A stretch of DNA of 64,000 nt from NCBI GenBank assembly GCA_944327225.1, contig CALVGZ010000004.1, positions 1 through 64,000 of the forward strand, written 5' to 3'. The first letter of the stretch is position 1, and every line of letters begins with the position of its first letter. The stretch comes from Candidatus Gastranaerophilales bacterium. GTDB lineage: Bacteria > Cyanobacteriota > Vampirovibrionia > Gastranaerophilales > Gastranaerophilaceae. The translations under genes were made by a program, and so were the position numbers. Under the pieces are notes generated by a model, which did no database searches, was not told the DNA's origin, and saw nothing but the letters and a program-made list of their open reading frames with translations. Below, piece after piece: positions 1 to 9,084 of this stretch.

Positions 1-168
1 TAGCTGACGGTGTCGGGCTTGGTGTAGCTGACGGTGTCGGGCTTGGTGTAGCTGACGGTGTCGGGCTTGGCGTAGCTGACGGTGTCGGGCTTGGTGTAGC
101 TGACGGTGTCGGGCTTGGTGTAGCTGACGGTGTCGGGCTTGGTGTAGCTGACGGTGTCGGGCTTGGCG
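1..168 (-). repeat. 24-bp tandem repeat array, seven copies, coding
   Basis: Seven head-to-tail 24-bp units fill the left edge. Five end in ggtg and two in ggcg; otherwise they are identical. Read on the minus strand in the frame of the surrounding gene, each unit encodes the octapeptide PSPTPSAT. The array continues past the window edge, so its true copy number is unknown. The units are much richer in G+C than the flanks. A degenerate unit (169 to about 200) joins the array to the unique part of the gene. Because the unit length is a multiple of three, gain or loss of copies would keep the frame. Confidence 0.95.
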
Positions 169-1624
169 TAGCTATCGGTGCTGAAGGTGTATTTGGTGTA
201 TTATTTCTCGGGGTTTGTGTCATCTTTAATTCATCATGGATATAAGCTACGTTTTCAAGCTTAATAATTTTGTCATCACTACTTTGCATAATATCTTTTA
301 TGGGTAAATTAAATAATGCATCGGTATCGGTTAATTGGTCGCCATATTGTGCGTATAAAGCGGGATTGTTTTCTACTATTTGTTGAATTGCACTAGCTCC
401 AAGGGCTTCAAGACTTGAAGCATCGCCTTGTTCTCTTGCTTCAAGAATTGCAGATTTTAAATCAGTATCATCATATCCGATATATGATAGTAAATCCATT
501 GTAGTTTCAATATCTACAGTGTTTGTATCTATTGATTCTTCAAGTGCGTGTAAGTACGTTATATCATCACTTGCAAGGTCATATTTTTGTTGTGTTGCAA
601 TTTCCATTGCTTTTTCTTCACTTAAGCCATTTTCAGAAAGATATGAAAGGGCAACATCCGGACACATTAGAGAAATTTTTCCGTTTGTTGCACTTTCCAA
701 TATTAAATCAAGTGCGTTTTCAAGATTTTCATTTTCATAGTTAAATATGTCATTATTACCTTCTTCAAGCCACAAACCATGTAAAATTGCGGCACCTGCT
801 TGTGTATTTAGGGATTCAATTCCATAGTTTTCACAGATTGCTTTAGCAATTTCTTCTCTTGGGTCATTTGCGTTTTGTATATCAATTTCAATTTCATTTT
901 GAGCGGATTCAAATATTATGTTTCCTGTAAAGCTATCAGCTGTAGCATTATCATCTCTCAGTAGCGAAGCAATTTCGGGAGCAAAAATCATTTCTTGAGG
1001 ATGTTCAATTGAAAAATCCGTTGCATAAATGAGTTCGGGGGGAATTTCATCTGTTCTGCAATCTGCTGCAAATTGTTCATATTGAGAGTTTGAATATTTT
1101 TCTTGAATTGCTAATAAACTGTTTCTGGCAGTATCGCTTATATCATAGCTATCTACGTTTATTTCTTCACCATTTAGCATATCGGAAATTATATCAGGTA
1201 CAATATCTTCATCTTCTTGGGTTTCTATTTCAATATCTTCTCCTATTTGTTGAGCAAGATAGGTTCTGTTGATATCATCTATCATCCATCTGTTATGATC
1301 AACTGTTGACCAAGCAAGAGTATTTTTTTCTTGCTCGTTTAATTCTCTGTCATACAATCTGAATATTTGTTCCATCTGGTTCCCGTTTTCATTTGGTAGT
1401 GCAATGTTAAACCAGTTTCCTAAATTTTCTCTTGTTGTTGTTTTTCCATCATCGTAATCGTCTTTTAAAATTACAGTGAGTGAGCTTCTATTGTTGTCTA
1501 GCCTTTCTTGTCGGGCTTCAAAAGCTGAACTATCGGTTTGTGCGGTTTTTTGCACAGATGTTTTTCCGCTTTTAGTTTTGGATATAGCATCAAGCATTTT
1601 CACCAGATTAACATTAATTCCCAT
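1..1624 (-). CDS. Large acidic protein with C-terminal PSPTPSAT repeats, 3' end cut by the window
   Basis: An open minus-strand frame of 541 codons runs from an ATG at 1624 off the left edge without a stop. The start is supported by a strong ribosome binding site (AAGGAAGG) just upstream. The protein begins [16 protein letters not shown], with no signal peptide or membrane segment in the visible part. About 480 residues of unique sequence follow, rich in Asp, Glu, Asn and Ile. It then passes into a Pro/Ser/Thr linker and the octapeptide repeats. I do not recognise a domain. Repeats of this kind usually act as flexible or surface-exposed linkers, so another domain may lie beyond the edge. It stands alone, with a small membrane protein gene downstream of its promoter side on the same strand. 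I am confident the frame is a real gene, but its function is unknown. Confidence 0.8.
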   Translation of the reverse strand, partial: MGINVNLVKMLDAISKTKSGKTSVQKTAQTDSSAFEARQERLDNNRSSLTVILKDDYDDGKTTTRENLGNWFNIALPNENGNQMEQIFRLYDRELNEQEKNTLAWSTVDHNRWMIDDINRTYLAQQIGEDIEIETQEDEDIVPDIISDMLNGEEINVDSYDISDTARNSLLAIQEKYSNSQYEQFAADCRTDEIPPELIYATDFSIEHPQEMIFAPEIASLLRDDNATADSFTGNIIFESAQNEIEIDIQNANDPREEIAKAICENYGIESLNTQAGAAILHGLWLEEGNNDIFNYENENLENALDLILESATNGKISLMCPDVALSYLSENGLSEEKAMEIATQQKYDLASDDITYLHALEESIDTNTVDIETTMDLLSYIGYDDTDLKSAILEAREQGDASSLEALGASAIQQIVENNPALYAQYGDQLTDTDALFNLPIKDIMQSSDDKIIKLENVAYIHDELKMTQTPRNNTPNTPSAPIATPSPTPSATPSPTPSATPSPTPSATPSPTPSATPSPTPSATPSPTPSATPSPTPSA

Positions 1625-1715
1625 AATAAAACCTTCCTTGAATTTTATGTTACATTTACATGTATCCACGCAAGAAGTTTCTTAAAACGATAAAACAAAA
1701 ATACTTAATAAAAAT

Positions 1716-2102
1716 TTACAATGCCATTAAAATTTTTCTTAAAATTCTTCTTGAAGTTTCAATCAGTAGAAGTTTTTTGATATTTTTATAATTAATTGAT
1801 TTAAAACCTTTTGATAAATTAAGTGTGCGTACAAGAAGGATGATTTGTATTATATCTATTGTTGTTCTTATTATTTGACTGATTTTTATAAGTTTTTTAT
1901 TTGTAATAAATGAAACAACTTTATTAATTTTTGTTATTGTTGTTTTGATTTGTTTGTTGATAGCAAGTATCATATTAAAAGTTAAAATAAGTTTTTCGTG
2001 TAATATTTTAACTTTTTTCTCTATGTTAATTATTTTTATAACACAAAGTGTTGTTAAAATAATTTCAAAAAATATTAAGGTTATGAAAACAAAATCTAGC
2101 AT
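1716..2102 (-). CDS. Small hypothetical membrane protein
   Basis: A 128-residue, very hydrophobic and basic protein. One membrane segment spans about residues 3-25, and a second hydrophobic stretch lies near 78-95, separated by a Lys/Ile-rich, possibly coiled-coil stretch. It lies 91 bp upstream of the repeat-protein gene on the same strand and is divergent from the Mur ligase gene. No good Shine-Dalgarno precedes the ATG, although a TATAAT-like sequence lies close upstream, so the message may have a very short leader or use a later start. No family is recognised. Confidence 0.5.
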   Translation of the reverse strand: MLDFVFITLIFFEIILTTLCVIKIINIEKKVKILHEKLILTFNMILAINKQIKTTITKINKVVSFITNKKLIKISQIIRTTIDIIQIILLVRTLNLSKGFKSINYKNIKKLLLIETSRRILRKILMAL

Positions 2103-2155
2103 TAATGTATTATAATATATGTAGTTAAAAATCTCTATACGTAATAAGGATTATA

Positions 2156-3526
2156 ATGGATTTCAAAACAGCCGTCATATTGCAAGGAAAAATATATAAA
2201 TTATTAGAAAAATTCGGTATAGATAGAAATATTCATCTGGATTCTTTCATAGATAATAACATGCCTGATGTTATGTCAAGATTGCAAACTTATGCAAAAG
2301 ATTATAAAATTGCAATTTCTTCTACAAATGGTAAAAGGACGGTTGTTGATTTAATTAATCATGTTTTATCCGAGGCAGAAAAAAGTTACATAACAAACGT
2401 AGTAAAATCAGGAAAAAAATATCCCGTTTTAACTTCAATAATTTTAGATTTATCAAGGACTTTTGATGTTTTTGGTAATGATTATGAAAAAGATTTTTAC
2501 GTTATGGCAATGGATGAATTTGAGCTTGGCGGATATTTTAATTCTATGAAGTTTGATTATCTATTGTTAAATAATCTTTTTTGGGATCAGAAGGATAATT
2601 TTTCCTTAGCTGAAAAAAAAGAAAAAATTAGAGAAGCTCTTGTTTTAAATTCAAAAACAAGTTTAATCATTAATGCAGATGAGCCAATGTTTTTTAAGAT
2701 CGATGAGTTTAAAAGCGATGTTGTTTTAAACAAAAAAAGAAATAGGTTTTATTTTGGTTTTGAAAAGATAGAATATAATGATGCAAGTGAGAAATATATT
2801 CAATACAATGATATTTTAAGATGCCCTATATGTGGTTGTAAGCTTGATTATAAGAAAAGATTTTATTCACATTTGGGGCAGTATGATTGTGAGTGCGGTT
2901 TCAAGCGTCCAAAGCTTGATATGAGTGCAACAGCGAAAGTTTTTTATGATTATATTTTTTTAAATGTTAATTACAATGATAATAAATATGCTTTTAAATT
3001 GCCTTTTGGCGGTGCATATAATGCTTATAATGCTTTAGCTTCTATAGCTTTAGCTTTTAACTTTGGGATAGATAGAAAAACAATAGCTTCTGCATTTGAA
3101 AGTTATTCTAATTTATGTTCAAGAGACGAAATTGTCAGATATAAAGGCAAAAATGTAAAAATTAAAATTATAAAAAATCCTGTTTCTTTGTCTGAAACAA
3201 CCAGAGAACTTTTTGGAAATAAAAATTCAAAAGCAATTTTTTGTTTAAGTGACGAATTTGAAGACGGATTAGACACAAGCTGGATATGGGGAGCTAATCT
3301 GGAGTCTGTAAGAGGTTTTGAAAATAAGGTGTATGTTTGTTCAAACCGTTTTGATGATATGGCTTTAAGATTGAAATATGCGGGAGTTAATCCTTGTTTA
3401 ATTATTATGGATAATTCTGTTAAAAATGCTATAAAGACTTGTTATTGGGACGCAGAAGAAGATGAAAACATAATAATTTTTGCAACTCCTTCAACTTTGG
3501 ATGAAGTTTATCGTACATTAAAATAA
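2156..3526 (+). CDS. MurT-like Mur ligase family protein
   Basis: This 456-residue protein looks like MurT, the Mur-ligase half of the MurT-GatD complex that amidates the D-Glu of lipid II. Visible marks in order are a P-loop-like STNGKRT near residue 55, LFWDQKDNF in place of the usual NLFRDQLDRY, INADEP, and a four-cysteine zinc ribbon (CPICG and CECG, about residues 223-246). The family substrate loop appears as GGAYNAYNALAS, and the C-terminal domain has KNPVSLSET and DTSWIWG. The usual P-loop is GTNGKT, so nucleotide binding may be altered, and the common WxWD sequence reads WIWG here. No gatD gene is adjacent, whereas the two normally sit together. The start follows a good AAGGA site. 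Family assignment is firm; amidation activity is uncertain. Confidence 0.75.
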   Translation: MDFKTAVILQGKIYKLLEKFGIDRNIHLDSFIDNNMPDVMSRLQTYAKDYKIAISSTNGKRTVVDLINHVLSEAEKSYITNVVKSGKKYPVLTSIILDLSRTFDVFGNDYEKDFYVMAMDEFELGGYFNSMKFDYLLLNNLFWDQKDNFSLAEKKEKIREALVLNSKTSLIINADEPMFFKIDEFKSDVVLNKKRNRFYFGFEKIEYNDASEKYIQYNDILRCPICGCKLDYKKRFYSHLGQYDCECGFKRPKLDMSATAKVFYDYIFLNVNYNDNKYAFKLPFGGAYNAYNALASIALAFNFGIDRKTIASAFESYSNLCSRDEIVRYKGKNVKIKIIKNPVSLSETTRELFGNKNSKAIFCLSDEFEDGLDTSWIWGANLESVRGFENKVYVCSNRFDDMALRLKYAGVNPCLIIMDNSVKNAIKTCYWDAEEDENIIIFATPSTLDEVYRTLK

Positions 3527-3556
3527 TGCAAAATATTGCAATAAATTTAAAAAAAG

Positions 3557-3646
3557 TATAATATAATAAAATCAACTATCCAGTGTCATGATATTTAAAA
3601 GTTTCTTGCCTCGGTGGTCTGATTTTTACTAATAAATAAGGAGACC
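3557..3646 (+). promoter_or_regulatory. Promoter and leader of the zinc-ribbon gene
   Basis: A perfect TATAAT lies at 3557-3562, giving a leader of about 80 nt before the ATG at 3651. Within it, GGTCT (3616-3620) can pair with AGACC (3642-3646), which overlaps the AAGGAG ribosome binding site. The pairing could partly mask translation start, but it is short and may be chance. Confidence 0.4.
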
Positions 3647-3650
3647 TAAA

Positions 3651-3920
3651 ATGTATCAAGATCAAACTCTAGTGTGTGAAGATTGCGGAAAAGAGTTCGT
3701 ATTCACCGCAGGAGAACAGGAGTTTTATGCTCAAAAAGGACTCGTAAATACTCCAAAAAGATGTCCGGAGTGCCGTAAAGCTCGCAGAAAGAAATCTAGA
3801 AGAAAGATGTATGATGCGATTTGTTCACAATGTGGTGCTGAGACTAAAGTTCCTTTTAAACCTGTCGAAGGCAAAGAAATTTATTGTAAAGAGTGTTATG
3901 CAAAAAGACAAGAAGTATAA
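3651..3920 (+). CDS. Zinc-ribbon domain protein
   Basis: An 89-residue basic protein with four CxxC pairs. C9/C12 with C38/C41 form a first ribbon (CEDCGKEF and CPECRKARR), and C58/C61 with C80/C83 form a second (CSQCGAET and YCKECYAKR). A Lys/Arg-rich stretch lies between them. This matches small zinc-binding proteins common in Cyanobacteria, Chloroflexi and Firmicutes, often annotated zinc-ribbon domain protein, with unknown role and possible nucleic-acid binding. It has its own promoter and terminator, so it is a single-gene unit. The AAGGAG site supports the start. Confidence 0.85.
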   Translation: MYQDQTLVCEDCGKEFVFTAGEQEFYAQKGLVNTPKRCPECRKARRKKSRRKMYDAICSQCGAETKVPFKPVEGKEIYCKECYAKRQEV

Positions 3921-3922
3921 AA

Positions 3923-3949
3923 ACAGGGCAAATTCAGCCCTGTTTTTTT
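3923..3949 (+). terminator. Intrinsic terminator after the zinc-ribbon gene
   Basis: A 7-bp stem (ACAGGGC with GCCCTGT) around a 7-nt loop is followed directly by a run of T. Confidence 0.9.
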
Positions 3950-4018
3950 GATTGTTAAAAAATTGCAAAATTTTCTCTTTAAGTTTATTATATATACATT
4001 ATAAAGTTAAAAGGGAAA

Positions 4019-5866
4019 ATGATGTCCTCCGGTCAATCGGTAATATCTGACAGTGAAAATATAATAGAAGCAACAGAAGATAATAAAACTAGGGTAGATA
4101 ACACTAAATTAAAGGCTGTAATAAGAGCTTTTATAGCTAATATTGGTATAGCTCTTGTTAAATTTATTTGTTTTTTGTTTTCAAAGAGTTCTGCAATGTT
4201 AGCTGAGGCAATCCACAGTGGAGTTGATTCATTTAACAGTATTTGTTTATTGGTAGGTATAAAAAGAGGTTCTCGTCCTGCTGATAAGGAGCATCCTTTT
4301 GGATACGGACTAGAGGCTAATGTTTGGGCAATGTTTGCTTCGCTATTAATGCTTGGCGGTACATTTGTTGCAATTTTTCATGGGATAGATAAATTTTTTA
4401 ATCCCCATGGAGCTGAGGAATTACTTAAAAATTACAATTATATTGCTGTCGCTTTAATAATAAGCATGTTCTTTGAAGCTTGGGCAGTGTCAAGTGCTAC
4501 AAATGCCGTTTTGGATGAGGCTCAGATAGTTGAAAAAAATTTATTTAAGAAATTTTTTATTTCTTTAAAGTATATAAGAAAAGTTCAAAGTCCTACTACA
4601 AAATTTGTATGGTATGAAGATACCGCTGCTTTTTCTGGTGTTGCAATAGCTTTGATTGCTTTATCTGTTTCAAAGTTTGTTATGCCTGCTGATTTTGCTT
4701 ATATTCCTGATGCTGTTGCCTCAATTATAATTGGTATAATTTTGTTTTGTCTTGCAATTTATTTAATTAGAAATAATGTAAGCAGTTTGACGGTACAAGC
4801 TGCACAACCAAGAATTGAAGAAATTATCAGAAATATTGCAGGAACAATTCATGGTATAAGTAATGTTGTCGAATTAAAAACAATGGATTTGGGAACTTCA
4901 GGTCTTGTTATAAATATGACAATAGAAGTTGATCCTCAAACTCAAATGAAAGATGCAGATGACATTGCACAAATGCTTGAAAGAAAAATAAAAAGTTATG
5001 TAAAAAATGTAAACCATGTAACTATAGAGCTTCAAGCCCATGATGAAGAAGATAATTGGGAAGAAAAGTTTGAAAAATTAATTAAAGAAGGCGAAAGAAT
5101 AGGTACAATTGATAATCATGAAGCCACAATGTTATCTAATTTCTTTTCATTTGCAAATACAGTTGTTAAAGAAATTATGGTACCCAGAACCGAAATTTGT
5201 TTTGTGAATGCTAATCAATCAATAGATGAATTGTCGGAAATTATTATTTCATCAGGTCATACAAGGATTCCGATGTATGAAGATAATGTTGATAATTTGG
5301 TTGGTATGATTAATGCCAAAGATGTTTTAAAGGTTATTAAAAATAATAATGTTGCCGAAGATTTTTCAATTAAATCTTTAGCAAGGGACATTTTAATAGT
5401 TCCAGAAAATAAATTTATAAGCGATTTATTGTCTGATTTCATATCTTCCAAAAATCAAATAGCTGCTGTTGTAGATGAACACGGTGGTGTTGCCGGTATA
5501 GTAACAATAGAAGATATAATTGAAGAAATAGTCGGTGAAATCTACGATGAATTTGATAAGATTGAAACTCCGGAAATAGTTAAAATTGAAGATAATATAT
5601 TGAGTGTATCGTCAAAAGCAAGTATAGAAGATATTAATGAAAAATACGATTTAGATATTCCGGATGAGGATTTTCAAACTATTGGCGGTTATGTTTTTGG
5701 ACTTTTGGGAAGAGAACCGGAAATAGGTGATGTTGTGGAAGATAAAAATATAACATATACAATATTAGAGCTTGACGGAATTAAAATAACAAGAATTAGA
5801 ATGCAAAAAAGCACACCTTTTGTTGATAAAGATGAAAATAATAAAAATACTGAGGAAGAAGAATGA
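4019..5866 (+). CDS. Cation diffusion facilitator fused to CBS pair and CorC/HlyC domain
   Basis: A 615-residue fusion. Residues about 30-345 form a cation diffusion facilitator: several membrane helices, the metal-site pattern HSGVD (H66, D70), HPFGYGLEA in the first loop, a second acidic site in WYEDTAAFSG, and a cytoplasmic C-terminal domain containing HGISNVVELKTMDLG. Residues about 345-600 match the soluble tail of HlyC/CorC proteins: IMVPRTEI, GHTRIPMYED, two CBS domains ending DEHGGVAGIVTIEDIIEEIVGE, then a CorC_HlyC domain with GGYVFGLLG. In CorC/MpfA proteins this tail follows a DUF21 membrane domain, which is absent here. The CBS pair may gate efflux of a divalent metal in response to a nucleotide, which is inference. 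The stop overlaps the gpsA start. Two adjacent ATGs (4019, 4022) are possible starts. Confidence 0.88.
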   Translation: MMSSGQSVISDSENIIEATEDNKTRVDNTKLKAVIRAFIANIGIALVKFICFLFSKSSAMLAEAIHSGVDSFNSICLLVGIKRGSRPADKEHPFGYGLEANVWAMFASLLMLGGTFVAIFHGIDKFFNPHGAEELLKNYNYIAVALIISMFFEAWAVSSATNAVLDEAQIVEKNLFKKFFISLKYIRKVQSPTTKFVWYEDTAAFSGVAIALIALSVSKFVMPADFAYIPDAVASIIIGIILFCLAIYLIRNNVSSLTVQAAQPRIEEIIRNIAGTIHGISNVVELKTMDLGTSGLVINMTIEVDPQTQMKDADDIAQMLERKIKSYVKNVNHVTIELQAHDEEDNWEEKFEKLIKEGERIGTIDNHEATMLSNFFSFANTVVKEIMVPRTEICFVNANQSIDELSEIIISSGHTRIPMYEDNVDNLVGMINAKDVLKVIKNNNVAEDFSIKSLARDILIVPENKFISDLLSDFISSKNQIAAVVDEHGGVAGIVTIEDIIEEIVGEIYDEFDKIETPEIVKIEDNILSVSSKASIEDINEKYDLDIPDEDFQTIGGYVFGLLGREPEIGDVVEDKNITYTILELDGIKITRIRMQKSTPFVDKDENNKNTEEEE

Positions 5867-6855
5867 AATTAACGGTTTTAGGCCCAGGGTGTTGGGGGCT
5901 TACAATTGCAAAATTGCTAAATAATAATTTTGAAGATATTGTTGTTTGGGGCAGAAGTCAAGATTTAACTCCGATGTTGGTTAATGAGAAAAGAATTGAA
6001 AAACCTCTTAAAATCGAATTAGATAAGAAAGTTCGGATTACTTCCGATTTGAAATTGGCATTGGGTGATGCTGATATAATTCTTCTTGTTGTTGCAACGT
6101 CAGGAATAAGAGCTGTTGCCGAGCAAATTAAGCAAGTGGGTTTAAAAGAAAATCAAATTCTTGTTAATTTATCTAAGGGGCTTGAATTACCATCTTTAAA
6201 GAGAATGTCAGAGGTTGTTTTAGAAGTTTTGCCTGATATTAAATTTGCTGTTTTATCCGGTCCTACATTAGCAAGAGAAATAATTGAAGGACACCCTACT
6301 CTTGCTACGGTTGCCTCATCTGATATGGTTATTGCAAAAAGAGTGCAAGAATTGTTAAATGTTCCTTCTAAATTTAGGTTATATGCTAATTCGGATGTTA
6401 TCGGTGTAGAATTGGGCGGAAGTTTGAAAAATGTTATCGCTATTGCGTCAGGTTTTGCAAGTACTATGGGGCTTGGTGATAATTTAAGAGGGTCGCTTTT
6501 AACTCGTGGAATGGCTGAAATGGTTAGGGTTGGAGTTGCTCTTGGTGCAAAATCGCAAACTTTGTACGGTCTTTCGGGTATGGGGGATTTGATTGCAACC
6601 GCTTCAAGCCCTTATTCAAGAAATTATACGGTTGGTTCAATGCTTGCAAAGGGTAAAAAGATTGATGATATTTTGAATGAGCTAGGTTCTGTTGCAGAGG
6701 GTGTTAAAACTTCAAAAGCACTCTGCGAACTGGCTTCTAAATTAGGAATTGATGTCCCTGTTTCAAATGCTATTTATGAAGCTGTTTATACTGATATTAC
6801 ACCGAAAGAAATTTTGGATAAATTAATGAACAGACGTTTAAAGGAAGAAGATTAA
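5863..6855 (+). CDS. gpsA: Glycerol-3-phosphate dehydrogenase [NAD(P)+]
   Basis: GpsA reduces dihydroxyacetone phosphate to sn-glycerol-3-phosphate, the backbone of membrane phospholipids. The 330-residue protein is of standard length. It opens with the dinucleotide-binding loop GPGCWG, carries NLSKGLE and the catalytic-region LSGPTLAREI, and later shows GVELGGSLKNVIAIASG and the C-terminal SVAEGVKT. It overlaps the transporter fusion by 4 bp (ATGA) and shares one base with the next gene (TAATG), so translation of the three is probably coupled. Confidence 0.96.
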   Translation: MKLTVLGPGCWGLTIAKLLNNNFEDIVVWGRSQDLTPMLVNEKRIEKPLKIELDKKVRITSDLKLALGDADIILLVVATSGIRAVAEQIKQVGLKENQILVNLSKGLELPSLKRMSEVVLEVLPDIKFAVLSGPTLAREIIEGHPTLATVASSDMVIAKRVQELLNVPSKFRLYANSDVIGVELGGSLKNVIAIASGFASTMGLGDNLRGSLLTRGMAEMVRVGVALGAKSQTLYGLSGMGDLIATASSPYSRNYTVGSMLAKGKKIDDILNELGSVAEGVKTSKALCELASKLGIDVPVSNAIYEAVYTDITPKEILDKLMNRRLKEED

Positions 6856-7472
6856 TGAAGAAAGTTTTTTCTTTAGTTATTTTATTTTTTGCGTTTTTAA
6901 TATGCGGGTTTGCTTTTCAAGAGGTTCTGGATAATCAGAAGGTTTGTTTTGATAAAAAAACCGACCGATATACGCCGTATAGTGAAGGTTGCTATACTCT
7001 TGTTAAGAAAACAAATTCGGGCAGCGGAAATTATAGCGAATATTATGATGAAAATAATAATCTTTTTTATATGCCGTCTTCAAGTTATGAATTTTTTGCG
7101 GGAGAAAAGTTTATCGGTTTTAACAATGATGAATTAAAGTTTTATGAAATAAAAGGTAAAAATTCAAGACTTTTATCAAAAGGTGAGGTGAAAAACATTT
7201 TTCCTGATTATGAAATAATCTTAATTTCGGAGTTTGATAGGAATAAAAAATATAAATTAAAAAACTCACTGTTTAAATCGAAAAAAGTTCTTATTTTAAA
7301 TGATACAAACAGGACTTTTCATAAATTTTTTGTTTATCCTGAAAGTTCAAGAAATTCTCTTGAAAAAGGTTTAAAAGAAGGAATGATAAAGTCATTAATT
7401 ACCGTTTACGGCAAAAAAAATGTTCGTTTGAAACATTTTGGCGGGGATGAATTTGAAGTTGTTGTACAATAA
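6855..7472 (+). CDS. Hypothetical exported protein
   Basis: A 205-residue protein with a signal peptide (MKKVFSLVILFFAFLICGFA, cleavage likely just after). The mature part is hydrophilic and rich in Tyr, Phe, Asn and Lys, with no domain I recognise. Its ATG overlaps the gpsA stop, so it is the last gene of the transporter-gpsA unit. It could be periplasmic, or lipid-anchored if the Cys near residue 17 is used, although the lipobox is poor. Confidence 0.7.
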   Translation: MKKVFSLVILFFAFLICGFAFQEVLDNQKVCFDKKTDRYTPYSEGCYTLVKKTNSGSGNYSEYYDENNNLFYMPSSSYEFFAGEKFIGFNNDELKFYEIKGKNSRLLSKGEVKNIFPDYEIILISEFDRNKKYKLKNSLFKSKKVLILNDTNRTFHKFFVYPESSRNSLEKGLKEGMIKSLITVYGKKNVRLKHFGGDEFEVVVQ

Positions 7473-7477
7473 ATATA

Positions 7478-7506
7478 TTGAAAAAAAGTGATATTTATGT
7501 TACAAT
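7478..7506 (+). promoter_or_regulatory. Sigma-70 type promoter
   Basis: TTGAAA (7478-7483), a 17-bp spacer and TACAAT (7501-7506) make a near-consensus promoter. A transcript starting near 7513 would have a leader of about 20 nt before the ATG at 7534. Confidence 0.75.
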
Positions 7507-7533
7507 AAAGTATTCTTGGAAAGGTTGTGTCTG

Positions 7534-7803
7534 ATGTCTATTGTAACATTACTTGCCCGTCAAAATTTAATTGCAAGAAAAAATGATTTGCAATATCAGC
7601 TGTTGCAGGGTTCTTCTTTAAGAAGAAGCATGTTGGATAATGTTTCTTTTAGTGGTGGGTTTGATTTGGCTGATATAAGCCGACGTGAAAGTGCTTTGGA
7701 CTTAGAAAATATTTCAGCTTCTAGCGAATTAATGGCTATAAATGCTGAGTTAAATGCGTTAAACAATTATTCTTTCGGCAGTAAAATGAATTTTTTAGCT
7801 TAA
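7534..7803 (+). CDS. Small hypothetical protein
   Basis: An 89-residue protein starting MSIVTLLARQNLIARKND. A TTG eighteen bases upstream is in frame, but the GGAAAGG ribosome binding site at 7518-7524 overlaps it and is well spaced for the ATG at 7534. The protein has no signal peptide. It is mostly helical, rich in Ser, Leu, Asn and Ala, and its C-terminal third (ASSELMAINAELNALNNYS) could form a coiled coil. It converges on hisS with a 9-bp overlap. No family is recognised. Confidence 0.6.
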   Translation: MSIVTLLARQNLIARKNDLQYQLLQGSSLRRSMLDNVSFSGGFDLADISRRESALDLENISASSELMAINAELNALNNYSFGSKMNFLA

Positions 7804-9039
7804 ATTAATCAGTTCTTCGAAGGTTTTTATTATGTTTTGTTCACCGGTTGCAAGATTTTTTAGACTGTAGTAATTTTTGTTGATTTCATCTTCGCCTAAG
7901 ATAACTGCAAAATTTGCTATTTTGGATGCTTTTTCAAGTTGTTTTGCAAATTTTCTTTTTTGTAGGTCAAATTCTGCACTTTTATTGTTATATCTTAATT
8001 TTTGTGTTAATTTCATGGCCTTTGTTGTGTCATTTGATACAACAAAAAAATCTATTTTTTTAGGTTTTACTTTTTCTGTCAGAGTATAAAGTCTTTCGAC
8101 TCCCATAGCAAAACCAACGGCGGGTGTAGGAACTCCGCCAAGCATTTCAACGAGTCCATCGTACCTTCCACCGCCGCAAACTGCACTTTGAGAACCCAGA
8201 GATTCGCTTTTTATTTCAAAAACCGTACGATTGTAGTAATCAAGTCCTCTGACCAGCATTTTATTAATGGTGTATTTTATATTTAATTCATCAAGATAAT
8301 TTTTAAGTTCACTGAAATGCTCTTTGCATTCATCACAAATATAGTCTTTTAATATAACTTTTTTTATTTCGTCTTTTTCAAAGATTTTTTGACAATTTTC
8401 ATTTTTGCAATCAAGTATTCTTAATGGATTTTTTTCATATCGCATTTTGCAGTCGTTGCATAAATCTTTTAAATGAGGTGCTAATATTTTTTTAATTGAT
8501 TCTCTGTAATCATTTTTGCATTTAGGACAGCCAAGAGTATTTAATTCAACCGTCAAATTTTTCAATCCTAATGATTCAAGAAAATTAATAGCGACACTTA
8601 TAACTTCTGCATCTGCTGATGGTTCTTTTATTCCAAAAAGTTCAACTCCCGCTTGATGAAATTGCCTCTGTCTGCCGGCTTGTGGTCTTTCGTAGCGAAA
8701 CATAGGGCCAAAATACCAAAATTTTTGAGGGGGGCTTTGGCGATTTAGATTGTGTTCAATAAAACTTCTAACAACTCCTGCTGTATTTTCCGGACGCAGT
8801 GTGATTGAGGTTTCGTTTTTTTCTGCTCCGCCAACTGAAAATGTGTACATTTCTTTATTTACTATATCGGTTGAATCCCCGACACCTCTGTTGAACAGTT
8901 CTGTTGCTTCAAAAATTGGGGTTTTGATTTCATTAAAGCCGGCATTTTGAAAAACATTTTTTGCATTTTCGAAAATCCACTGCCAAGTTGCTATTTCTTC
9001 GCCAAATATATCTTTTGTTCCGCGTTGAGCTTTTATCAT
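7795..9039 (-). CDS. hisS: Histidine-tRNA ligase
   Basis: A class II aminoacyl-tRNA synthetase of 414 residues that charges tRNA-His. Visible marks are the N-terminal RGTKDIFG, motif 2 as FRYERPQAGRQRQFHQAG, the histidine-binding LVRGLDYYNRTVFE and motif 3 region AVCGGGRYDGL. The insertion domain carries several cysteines (CPKC, CNDC, CKNENC, CDEC), which suggests a bound zinc, as in some bacterial HisRS. It lies 46 bp downstream of prfB on the same strand and is probably co-transcribed. Confidence 0.97.
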   Translation of the reverse strand: MIKAQRGTKDIFGEEIATWQWIFENAKNVFQNAGFNEIKTPIFEATELFNRGVGDSTDIVNKEMYTFSVGGAEKNETSITLRPENTAGVVRSFIEHNLNRQSPPQKFWYFGPMFRYERPQAGRQRQFHQAGVELFGIKEPSADAEVISVAINFLESLGLKNLTVELNTLGCPKCKNDYRESIKKILAPHLKDLCNDCKMRYEKNPLRILDCKNENCQKIFEKDEIKKVILKDYICDECKEHFSELKNYLDELNIKYTINKMLVRGLDYYNRTVFEIKSESLGSQSAVCGGGRYDGLVEMLGGVPTPAVGFAMGVERLYTLTEKVKPKKIDFFVVSNDTTKAMKLTQKLRYNNKSAEFDLQKRKFAKQLEKASKIANFAVILGEDEINKNYYSLKNLATGEQNIIKTFEELINLS

Positions 9040-9084
9040 ACTTTTCCTTTAATAATTATATTTTAATTGTACTATAAAATTTTT

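Noticed and set aside
1..168. CRISPR array
   Set aside because: The 24-bp units are directly adjacent without spacers and lie in a protein-coding frame.
519..1685. Plus-strand frames in the first 1.7 kb
   Set aside because: They are shadows of the continuous minus-strand gene that starts at 1624 with a strong ribosome binding site.
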